From Tetmemena sp. SeJ-2015 (Eukaryota; Ciliophora; Spirotrichea; Sporadotrichida; Oxytrichidae), in NCBI GenBank assembly GCA_027382625.1, contig JAJKFJ010020875.1:1-24478 (forward strand): 24,478 nt of DNA. Direction: 5' to 3'. Each line of letters begins with the position of its first letter. The stretch's first letter is position 1. The position numbers and the translations under genes were made by a program. The notes under the pieces were generated by a model. The model did not search any database. It was not told where the DNA came from and was given only the letters and a program-made list of their open reading frames with translations. This document shows positions 9,601-18,009 of this stretch, piece after piece.

Positions 9601-11710
9601 GAGAATGGCTATAGATGAGTAGTTCATTCCCAGTTCTATTAAGAACCTCAGATGGATTGCTATCTAAATCTTCTTCTTATTGCTCATTCTATCAAGTAAG
9701 ATTTACACATTTCTTATGATCTAAAACAACTTATAGTTGTATACTATCAGCTGCAGATATCTCTCTTCGATAAGATTAACTAAAATATCCAAAACATTCA
9801 TAACTCTGAATAGAGAATTAACTACATCACAGATATCACAATTAGAGTGAGGACTCTTATTCTTACAAATAGAGGATATTATCCCAACTTAACAGCTACC
9901 GCCAGAACTTCTCTTCTGACCACTACGATCCAAGAACTAGAGACTCAGCAACTAATCTGATAAAGCATTATTTTAGCTTCAATTTATCTGAAGATGGCTT
10001 AGACAGAGCTTTCACTTTAAACTAGCAATTTAGATTCAAGCTAGCTTGAGAAAATCAACCCAAATAATATAATACTCGAATATCTCCCTTATCCTAATAT
10101 GCCAGCAAGTTACACCTTCTCGATATGGGAAGCTATCATGGAAATCGTTGTCTCAGCATATCGTATCTCAACCACAGCTATAACTGATTTAGTTGACAAT
10201 AACCCAACTGCTTTCTTTATAATCCGTAACTGTTTGAACTCAGTGCTCTAAGCCCTCAATTCCTCTACTGATGCGATTATAACTGAGTCAGACTCTGCAC
10301 GTAATGATAACTTGAAAGTTTTCCTGTACTTACTTATTGCTGCCACTTGCGCACTTTTCCTCTCTTTACTTTTCCTGATTCCAGTGATCAACAAAATCAA
10401 GAAGTCCAAGCAAGAAGTATTGTAGCTCTTCACTCACAAAAATGTCGAAGAAGCACATTGATGATCAATTGAAGGTGTGCAGGAACTTTGTGTCTACAAA
10501 ATTGCAGTAGAACAATGATGGAGCGGATCATGATATCGATGGCGATGATGGAGGAGCAGGAGGCATGAATGTCAATGACAAAGAACTTTAAAATGAGCTT
10601 AACTCTAATAAGTATATGAAACGTATCAGAAAGAAGAACAAGGGCAAAAAACTTAAGGAGCTAAACACAGACTTTGGCTCCACACTTCTCAAGTTCCTAC
10701 TGTTCATTGCAATTATAGAAAGCTATTTTGTAGCAAACTATTTACTCAGCTCCAAATTCTTAGACGAGGTGTCGGACCTTACTTAAGAGTTGAAACTGCT
10801 AATTTCGAGACAGCCTGTAGAAAGCTTCCTTCTCCTAATGCAAATGTAAGAATCATGAGTATTTTTATAATCTTTAGTGAGCTAATTTACACTAACGGCA
10901 CTCAATTGATTGAAGGTGAGCAAGCAATAACTTATGTACCAAATTACCAAGACTCTCTATATGACGAAGAAGAGATGTTGCTTGACTAGTTCTCATCAAA
11001 CTACGACTATCATTCCAATTCTTATAATGATCTGTTCAACAATATCATATATTCAGATGTCTGCCAATATGTGGAATATGGAAATGTCACTGCTTGCTAA
11101 ACTTTCAACCAAGGAATATTGTAGAAGTTAAGTTTAAAATATTTTGAAATGTGTTCATTTAAAAAAGAAGGGTATCTATTCATCTGTAATCAAGTATTGG
11201 GACTATTTAAGGCAGATGAATCATGATTTCATGGAAAGCGATCGTTCTAATAAAACCATTATCGCTTTCTTAAATGACGATAGATTGGCAACAGCTTAAA
11301 AGATGCAAGACTTTTACTTTAAAAAGGCTTTGAATTAGTTGGTTCTTGCCTTAGAAAGTGATATTGATAGCTTGTAAGATTCAAATCTTTTAAAATGTCA
11401 TAATCTAATGCTTATCATCTCTATAGTTTTAATGTGGAGTATGTACAGAACAGAACAATTTTCATTGTGTACATCTTATACTTGGCAGCTCTTTACTTGC
11501 TTATCTGGCGAAAATACATGTCCTACATGTCTAATGAGCTCTGGAAAACTAAATCCATGCTAAGGTAACCCTAATCTTATTTGGGAATAAACCAGTTTAA
11601 TAAACTACTCTTATAGTGTTTTGCCAACCAAAATTTGCTTTGAGACCGAGGAGATCAGGAGCTTCATTAACAGAAATTCCAGCAACGATATTTTGTCTAC
11701 TATTCTTTGA
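3633..11710 (+). CDS. TmcB-like giant multi-membrane PAS-domain protein (gene A)
   Basis: About 2,452 aa after removing 8 proposed IESs, 5 introns and 3 single bases. Order: N-terminal hydrophobic helices (about residues 30-450; FFYWLLMIFGMLYLVTMFVL, WILISVFIIASAMMCYSYYK); a loop with CPCKDDYEL; a helical repeat region (KPSLQQQFTIFRYKN, ALNIYGEYLREIRN); a PAS-like region near 640-760 (VFGYSKTEVIGHSINILMPT); a low-complexity stretch of some 800 residues (Gln/Ser, a QSNQVKS repeat at 8220-8263, acidic GDDGDSDEDSDDDG, a basic SKSRSRS patch); then a conserved C-terminal part with four further membrane segments (SIKNLRWIAIQIFFLLLIL; FLYLLIAATCALFLSLLFLI; TLLKFLLFIAIIESY; IFIVYILYLAALYLLIW). This layout matches the tiny macrocysts protein B-like/PAS family that is abundant in ciliates; signalling or sensory function is inferred. 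Starts at the ATG at 3633; ends TGA 11708-11710. Confidence 0.85.
3837..3978 (+). other. IES, pointer TAT (gene A)
   Basis: A 142-bp insert with an in-frame TGA and a frame change. TAT at 3834-3836 and 3976-3978 is phase-matched; joining gives LILVLQVDYEWKDEFFLTF. A minimal pointer, so a GT...AG intron ending at 3972 remains an alternative. Confidence 0.6.
4192..4276 (+). other. Intron (gene A)
   Basis: An 85-nt insert starting GTAAGT and ending TTCTTAG. Splicing joins VEQVVVL to LRVMILMLFWVL in frame and restores the expected membrane segment. No phase-matched pointer fits here. Confidence 0.88.
5321..5369 (+). other. IES, pointer TTCAG (gene A)
   Basis: 49 bp between TTCAG at 5316-5320 and 5365-5369, phase-matched. 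Removal turns a TGA-terminated frame into KKKPSLQQQFTIFRYKN, the conserved TmcB-family segment. Confidence 0.92.
6368..6401 (+). other. IES, pointer AGATA (gene A)
   Basis: 34 bp between AGATA at 6363-6367 and 6397-6401, phase-matched. Joining gives FRESGGDTLTLIVPRDFHII across the end of the PAS region. Confidence 0.88.
7926..7975 (+). other. IES, pointer CCAAC (gene A)
   Basis: 50 bp between CCAAC at 7921-7925 and 7971-7975, phase-matched; joins DQNSFTN to NSADKKSSSFGF and removes the frame change that otherwise ends in TGA near 8034. Confidence 0.9.
8961..9004 (+). other. IES, pointer GAAA (gene A)
   Basis: 44 bp between GAAA at 8957-8960 and 9001-9004, phase-matched. Joins RGGSGKFSE to NYSQGPNGRPSYFKKM. 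It begins GTAAC and contains AG dinucleotides, but an intron reading leaves the wrong frame. Confidence 0.87.
9218..9242 (+). other. IES, pointer TGAAA, or overlapping intron (gene A)
   Basis: 25 bp between TGAAA at 9213-9217 and 9238-9242; removal gives NILKYE-NKLERKKRKERK. The same place also reads as a 34-nt intron, 9218-9251, GTAAGC...AAATTAG, giving KYE-KRKKRKER. Both restore the frame, so sequence alone cannot decide. Confidence 0.7.
9696..9736 (+). other. Short intron (gene A)
   Basis: 41 nt, GTAAGA...CTTATAG. Splicing joins FFLLLILS to IVYYQLQISLFDKINQN, completing the first C-terminal membrane helix. Confidence 0.85.
9943..10008 (+). other. IES, candidate pointer AGAG (gene A)
   Basis: 66 bp with an in-frame TGA (9958-9960). 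AGAG at 9939-9942 and 10005-10008 is phase-matched, giving TTTIQELE-LSLQTSNLDSS. The frame is the same on both sides, so another junction is possible. Confidence 0.5.
10846..10877 (+). other. Very short intron (gene A)
   Basis: 32 nt, GTAAGA...ATCTTTAG. Splicing joins ESFLLLMQI to ELIYTNGTQLIEGEQ and removes an in-frame TGA. Confidence 0.86.
11128..11170 (+). other. IES, pointer AGAAG (gene A)
   Basis: 43 bp between AGAAG at 11123-11127 and 11166-11170, phase-matched. Joins CQTFNQGILQK to GIYSSVIKYWDYL, restoring the conserved CxxF...GI pattern. Confidence 0.92.
11374..11426 (+). other. Intron (gene A)
   Basis: 53 nt, GTAAGA...CTCTATAG. Joins LESDIDSF to FNVEYVQNRTIFIVYILYL, leading into the last membrane helix. 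Confidence 0.87.
11565..11616 (+). other. Intron (gene A)
   Basis: 52 nt, GTAACC...CTTATAG. Joins WKTKSML to SVLPTKICFETEEIRSF in frame to the terminal TGA. Confidence 0.87.
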
Positions 11711-11813
11711 TATATTCTTTAATCAGAATAGTATAATCATTTTAATAAGCTTTTCATTAAAAGTGAAAGAGGAAAGATTGGGTATTGATTTAAACTTAGT
11801 TTAAAATTAATGA
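11711..11813. other. Convergent intergenic gap between genes A and F
   Basis: 103 bp of AT-rich sequence between two convergent TGA stops. It must hold both 3' ends; nothing else is recognised and no telomere-like repeat is seen. Confidence 0.5.
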
Positions 11814-14060
11814 TCATATAAAATCAACTTGGTTATTGTTCCAGTCTGCAACACGATCTCCAGGAGCTATCCTTATTCCTTATCCATCCACTTCATCTTT
11901 CATTACCTAATCTCTTTCTTCACTCTTCACTCCTGCGGCATCTTCCTCTTCAACGTCAGCTGTCAGCAAGAACTTCCTTCTCTTCAAAATCTCCTTCTCA
12001 CCCTTCTATTTCAAAAGCCACTGATACTCTGCAGTCTCAAAAGGCTTTGTCAAAGCCAGATCTTCCAAGTAAGACCACTCTGGTACTTCCTTTCCTTCTA
12101 AAGCTTACTCCACCATATCCAAGTCTCCACAAACTCTCAAAAAGAGTTCACTTATCTATTCCGTCGATTTTTTGTACTTTTCCTACAGAGAGATCAATTT
12201 TGTATGCAACTGCGAAAATAGATTCTACTCATCGAGTAGCTTCTCTTCCTCTTATTCTTCTTCAGGAGAAATCTCAGGCGCTCTGTATTCAGGATTCAAT
12301 TCTACAGTCCTTAACAGAGTCGGCTAATTGTCATGATTAAACACCAATCGAATGATCAAGGACTTTCCATACTTAACATTCACTTTATTAGGATTTTACT
12401 TAGTGTAGATATCTACCAATTTCACCTCTGAATACTCTGTCCCCATTTCAGCCCTCTGTTCCTTATTTTTGAGGCAGACAAACTATCTATCTATCTCATG
12501 GAATCTCATTGAAAGCTTATTTTTATGGGACTCTGATATCAACTTCAAGTTGATTTTGAAGCGGGATGTATTGCTGTTAGGAGGGATAATTTAAGTGCTC
12601 CCTCCAATTGCTTAATGGAGCTCCTTGCTCTAGATTTTGAACTTGATCCTCTAAGATTACTGCAAATCATATTCTGTAACTGGCTAAGACTGGCGAGCCT
12701 TTTATGGATTGGTAGCTTGCATGTTTGAATGTCCACTCGCAGTTGCTTTCTAATCTGCCTGCTTTTGAGATTTTTACTCCCCATGCTTGATGTACTGAGG
12801 TCTTGAGTTTTATTCTACTTGACTTGTAACTCTCTAGTCCCCTTTTTATTTCTGAGGAGCTAAATTATGTTGATTGTTAATACTACTGCTATTCTTAGTG
12901 GGTTGCTGTTAGCTTATAGAAGGACCACCTCCACTTCCTTACTTCTATCCCGTGTTCTATCTCTTACTGGGATGATGACCACTGCTCATCTGATAACTCA
13001 AATCGATCTTTGCAAGTTTTAATTAATTTTACCAATTAGTCTATAAAATTCACTCAAGTTTTAATCTTAAAAAATCAACGCTAATTATCTTGTTCATGAT
13101 TCTTTGTCTAGAGTGTACTCAACTATTCTTGGAGTACACCATTCAGCAATAAATTATAGAATTTTAATAGTTCATTTAAAATTAAAATGGATTGGGTTTG
13201 AGCGGTGAAGAGCTCAATTCAGCTCCAGCCGATTAAAGCATAAAATTGCTTCTTGCCTGCCTTTGCTAGGAGTTTGAATTCTAGTTCAAAGGTCTTTGCT
13301 ACTACTTTGAACTAGGATTAAGTTGCTGGTTTCTCGCATGAGAATTACTTCCTGAATTATCGAAAAGATAAATAAGAGTAAATTGAAGCTATAAATATAG
13401 ATATATAACTATAGCCAAGTTAAGCATATGATTAGAGGAGATAGTTTAAGCGTTGGTGCCATGCTACAGATTTATAGGCTTTTATCTTGAGTTTTAATGC
13501 TACGATTGCGAGTTTCTACTAAAGTTAGGGTTGCTTTCTGACTCACTATTTTAATTCACTCCTAGTAGTTGACTATGCTCACCTTAACCATTTTATGATG
13601 GCTTATTTTATTTGAGAGGAGCCTTTTACTGATTTTAAGGTTTGTTTTTACTTTGCGAGTTAGAATTAGCTACACCATGGTTAGAATCTCCAGAGTTCTA
13701 ATTTATAACTGCCTGCTAAATTTGTTAAGATAAGGTAGCACTAAAATAAGATTTTTATTGTTTTTTTCTCATTTATAATGAAGCATTTTGGCCTAATTTA
13801 GAGGACTTTGAAATTGGTTGTTAGCTTTGACTTGTCTTACTCTAGCCAGGATTGATTTCCTAAGTCTTGTTCATTTGATTCTAAGCATGATGCTAGTAAT
13901 ACTGGTTTAATGCTTGTTCATAAAGCTGCTATTCTTCTTTTGTAACTAAAATGAGGAATAAAGATTATTCAATATGATGAAAGACTTACGCTTTTAAGTT
14001 TTGTTCATTTGCATTGCCTGCTTTTGCTTTTATCTGTATTTGATAAAACTAAAATGACAT
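11814..14060 (-). CDS. Rap1 C-terminal-domain-like protein (gene F)
   Basis: After removing two IESs (75 and 159 bp) the frame is 2,013 nt, 670 aa, with no other correction. The first 350 residues are N/S/Q-rich and low in complexity (SQSKNKPQNQQKAPLKQNKP). A middle globular part follows (RFKINLKLISESHKNKLSMR ... VNVKYGKSLIIRLVF), then an acidic EEEQEEEKLLDE linker and, at about residues 560-617, LFLRVCGDLDMVEQALEG, WSYLEDLAL, LLKQKGEKEILKRRKFL. The pattern 'GDL..A...L.G......W...ED..L......L....G...I..RR.FL' is what I know from the C-terminal domain of TRF2-interacting Rap1 proteins, so a telomere role is inferred. No BRCT or Myb domain is evident. The start at 14060 overlaps gene B; the ATG at 13874 (MNKTQEINPGQ) is an alternative. 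TGA stop 11816-11814. Confidence 0.75.
13021..13179 (-). other. IES, pointer TTAATT (gene F)
   Basis: 159 bp with in-frame TGA codons, between TTAATT at 13180-13185 and 13021-13026, phase-matched. Joins PLKPNPFQ to LKLAKIDLSYQMSSGHH. Confidence 0.82.
13356..13430 (-). other. IES, pointer TAAT (gene F)
   Basis: 75 bp, strongly AT-rich and coding for an incongruous hydrophobic stretch (LAIVIYLYLQLQF), between TAAT at 13431-13434 and 13356-13359. Joining gives QTISSN-SGSNSHARNQQ. Length is a multiple of three without stops, so support is compositional. Confidence 0.65.
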
Positions 14061-17000
14061 AATTGATTAGCATATAGTCGCTGCGCTCAGTCTGTGTCCA
14101 CGCATCTCTACCTTCAACATTTCTTTTTCTCTTCTTTTTTGTGCTTCCCTCTTCAGTTCCCACTCCTACCTCATCAGGCAATTTTGCATCCTCATTTGCT
14201 TTTTCCTTATTTTCTAGCTCTTCGGGAATCTTGTTTTCATCTAGAGTCCCTCTTCTACTTTAAGTCAACAGGGCTTTTGACCCGCTGTCTTTATTCAATG
14301 TAGGTTATTCAGATTATTAAGTCTTTAGAATACTCATTCGCTTGCTAAAATATTTCTCTCTATATAAAAGGAGCAAACTATTTTATCTTTTATTTAATTA
14401 AATGATGCTCTTGTTTTAGATTGACTTTTTGATGTTCAGGCTTTGCCCTTCTAGAGTATTTTTCCTTCTGACAGGAGATATGCTGGTAGTCATATCTTAT
14501 GATATTGGTGGCTAATTTTCTCTTTTCTTCTTTACCACTAGCCCCTTCTTTGTAGGGTCTTCCTCAAGCACAGGAACTAGATTCTGAATTTCTTCTATCT
14601 CCATGTTATCATCAGATGGAGCTTAGTCAGAGCCAGCTGAGCTAGTAGTCTCTCCCTCCATCACGAGGTCTTGAGTTTACCTCAGTACGTATGTTAAAGA
14701 CTTCTTAAGATGCTTAATTTTCAAGTCGGGGTTCTTCTCTCTATACTGCTAGATTTTCTCAACGAAGATCTTCATAATTTCAACCTTAAGAAAACGATAA
14801 GTCATTATGATCATAAGTATTGAATAATTTAAACCTCCTAATCCTTGTGATAAGAGTCTTTCAAGTCATTCATTTCTTTGTAGTGGCAGTGAAGCTACAG
14901 GATCTCAGTCAATAAATTGGTTACAAGAGGAGAGGGAATGCCAACATTCTGATAAATCAAAAGAGTTCTGCAGAAGTCTCTTCCCATTTACATCAAATTT
15001 TCTGTCGAAAAATGATAATTAGCAAAGGGACCCTAGTCATTTCCCTGAAAAGAGCTTTCTATAGTATAAATAGCAGGAATCTTAATGTCATTGAACATAG
15101 CTATTCTTGCAGTCGCTTCTTTAGACTTTTGATTTCCAAAACGGCAGTGATTGTAAACGAAGAAAGGACATAATTTTGAGAGAAGAAATGGAAATAGCCT
15201 CGTCTCTTCTGGATAAGATGGAACATGGCAACCATACATAAAGATATTCTTCCTTCTTGAATGTCCATGAAAATCGCAAAAGATTACAAGCTCTCTTTCT
15301 TTCGAAAAATTCTAAAGTAGCTGTTTAGTGTAATAAACACAAGGATGCAAAACCTTTGAGGGAGCTTTCCATCTTCTATTCAAATCGCATCCCGCTAAGG
15401 AACATCTATAGTTTCCATTTATGACTCCATCAGGATTCATCATAGGAACTATCTTGAACACAAAATTTTGTCTTAGCATTTCAGCTTCCTCAGAGCTTTC
15501 ATCAGTCAAAAAATCAATAGCACCCTTCATCATCCACGACCCAACTGATTCTCCTGGGTGAACTCTAGCTGTCAAAAATACTCCTTTTCTCTTGTTTAAA
15601 TTCTCCAGATTTTATCTAGATGTTATAGTAATCATTTCTACTTTATTGCTAGCTAAACTTGGGCATAGAGTCTTTCTGGTTACAAATTACCCTTTGACAG
15701 GATCATTGCAAATTCTATTGAGATCATCAAGCATATCTGTGTAAGTGTAGGGATAGCAATAAGCGAAGTAAACTATATCATCATCATATTAGAATTCATA
15801 AGTGAAAGTCATAGTGTAATGGCACTTGGCTCTTTTCTGATTCTCCTTCTTAATACCGTTGTTATAATACGAGATCTTAGAGCCTCCTCTAAACCATCCA
15901 ATGTCCTTTTCTTCTGAATTCTTTTCAGAGTAAATTAGAACTTTCATTCCTTCATTAAAGAGAGAGTCTGGCTTAGAAAGATTCAGCATGTTAAATCTAA
16001 CCTCTTAGAACTTAGTAGTATTAGACACTCTAAAGAAAAACCATTGGGTATGACCCGAAGTATTGACGTCATTTTAAAGAAGCAAATGATATTCACTTTC
16101 ATTTATTTTTAAAGCAGCAGCAAGATTGCCACTCTCAAAGCGACTTTCAAAAACTAGAGTTCTATCAAAATTGTCTTTCTTTTTGTAAAAAGCTTCTACG
16201 CCATGCAATGACATAAGTCCTCCTCGTTTTTACATTGGATTCGGACTTTCCTTGATATTACTAGCTGGTCCTACTATTTCTCTCTCTTGATAGGTTTTAT
16301 TGAATGTGGAGTTCTTTAATATCCTTCTGACATCTATGAGATTCTCTTCAAGTACTTCATCTTTTTTTGTTCCTGGCTCCTTTGATTTCTAAGAGAAGTC
16401 AATTGCTGTAGATCTCATATATACTATTTCTCCAAAAGCAGTCACTTTTTCATCCTCATTCAAAGATGAGAAGATTAACTTTAGAGTGGTATCAGAGGGA
16501 AACTCAATCTTGTTAACTTAGTTATCAATCTCAAATTTACTCTTTCCGTTATCCTTGCCCCTGAACTTTGTCAATTTTCTAAATAAGGAAGAAATTAGGA
16601 TGCAACTAAAGCTTACAGAAATTAAAATGCTCCGCCTGAACGTGGAGATCCCTCTGAAACTTGAAAATTCTTGGGAAGAATAGGAAAAAATCATGTTAAA
16701 AATAGATAAGTAGATATTTAGGATTGGGAGGATAAAATTTTGTAACTTTTTCATAAGCATCTTTGTGTAGTGTCATATCATCAAGAAATTTTTAATGGCT
16801 GTTGTCGAAGAAGCTTTTATTTTGGCCATTTGCAATTACTATATTAGGACTTCCCTCATTACTAGTTAGATCGTTACCAAGAGGACTTTTGAGGGATTCA
16901 ATTATATTAGACTACAGTTTTAATTTCTTGTTACTTCTCTTCCTATTAGGGCTAATATATTCAACGGCTACAGACCCTCTTTCAGAGTTCATTTGCGAAT

Positions 17001-17601
17001 GATTCACAGGCCTTTAATGAAAGATGTGATGAGTAGAGGATCGCTCGCCTTCATCTTCGACTGTAAACTTTGGTTCTCCATCTTCATTTTCTTATTCATA
17101 TCCCTCAACACCATTAGGATCGTAAGGCTACAGAGATTCAATAAACTAATCAGATCCTTAATTTATGAATTATGAAGCAGTATAATTCTTCTAGTCCTCT
17201 TTTGAGGTGCTTCCCCCGGATTCTTTTCTGCTATCATTACTTTGACTGTTATTTGCTTAATCCAATTTAAGTTATTCATGATTGAATTGAGTAGAGTGTC
17301 TTTAGAAGTCAAATTTGATTTGCGTAGCTTCAATACCCTGAATGGATCCTGGTACTCTATCCACGAATGGGGATTGTATTTAAAATTTGAATACTTTGAA
17401 GAATTTGATTATAGAAAATTTCAGATATGATTTGTTTATCTTTTTTAATAACTTGATGAGATGGAGTTTACGATCCGATATAGGCGTTTGACTAATTGTT
17501 GCTTGGGAGCTTCTAATAGTTATGAGTTTTATGCTTTTAGATGCTGGAGTTGCTTTGTAGGGATTAAGCAGGGAGAGTTGTAGCCAATATGGAAGTGCCA
17601 T
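14005..17601 (-). CDS. Cytosolic carboxypeptidase, M14 family, CCP/AGBL type (gene B)
   Basis: Zinc carboxypeptidase of the cytosolic group that removes glutamates or C-terminal residues from tubulin tails; in a ciliate the likely substrate is ciliary and cortical microtubules (inference). 3,501 nt, 1,166 aa after two IESs. The N-terminal 350 residues are low in complexity. Next comes the CCP N-domain (LVFESRFESGNLAAALKINE; YHLLLQNDVNTSGHTQWFFF). The catalytic domain at about 640-860 has the zinc ligands H-P-G-E (TARVHPGESVGSWMMKG, 15560-15549), MMNPDGVINGNYRCSLAG then DLNRRW, the third ligand in FCDFHGHSRRKNIFMYGC, and the catalytic Glu in IYTIESSFQGND near 15060. A charged C-terminal tail follows (TKKKRKRNVEG). 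All key residues are present. TGA at 14007-14005 lies 56 bp inside the proposed start of gene F, so the true C-terminus may be shorter. Start ATG at 17601 (MALPYWLQLSLLNPYKATP). Confidence 0.9.
14787..14836 (-). other. IES, pointer AGGTT (gene B)
   Basis: 50 bp with in-frame TGA codons; AACCT (plus strand) at 14832-14836 and 14782-14786, phase-matched. Joining gives YHKDQEV-EIMKIFVEKIQQYREK just after the catalytic domain. Confidence 0.88.
16525..16570 (-). other. IES, pointer ATTGA or AAGTT (gene B)
   Basis: A frame change between HPNFFLIQKID and NKIEFPSDTTLKLIF. ATTGA at 16571-16575/16525-16529 gives a 46-bp IES; AAGTT at 16564-16568/16515-16519 gives a 49-bp IES. Both are phase-matched and differ by one residue. 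Confidence 0.75.
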
Positions 17602-18009
17602 TATCTTAGTTGTTAGACTACTGTTTCTGCTACTGCTACATTTTCATTAATCTATCAGATAATTATAATCAGCACTTAAACTAACAGTTTCTATTTTTTA
17701 AATAAACTATTTTAACAATAAATCTTAGTTATTCTCTTAATTTACAGCATTTTTGCATTAGCCTCTTTTAGAATTTATTATAGCTGAGCTAAATTAAGAA
17801 AATATAAGATATTTAGTATGTTGTAAGCTAATTTTTAATTAAACTCACTTAATATTGGGAATTATCGCTTTTTAAATTTTATTTCCTCTATCTTAAAAAC
17901 CTCCTATAATGGCACCACTAATCATCCTTAATTTAACAACAATTTTATAGTATAAAATATAATGAATGACAATCTTACAAAAGAGAGTTATATAATTGCT
18001 AGAGGAAAT
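17602..18009. other. Intergenic region between genes B and C
   Basis: 408 bp, AT-rich, with TGA codons in all frames; the 3' end of gene C and the 5' leader of gene B must be here. I see no conserved protein, RNA gene or telomeric repeat. Confidence 0.5.

Noticed and set aside
11829..12340. Two plus-strand ORFs rich in Phe, Leu and Ser
   Set aside because: Antisense shadows of the Rap1-like C-terminal part of gene F.
13160..13980. Plus-strand coding-like frame with two in-frame TGA, considered as a decayed mobile element
   Set aside because: The minus strand reads as the continuous N/S/Q-rich part of gene F, with two IESs giving an exact codon count.
16802..17175. Hydrophobic plus-strand ORFs resembling membrane proteins
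   Set aside because: Antisense of the low-complexity N-terminal region of the carboxypeptidase gene.
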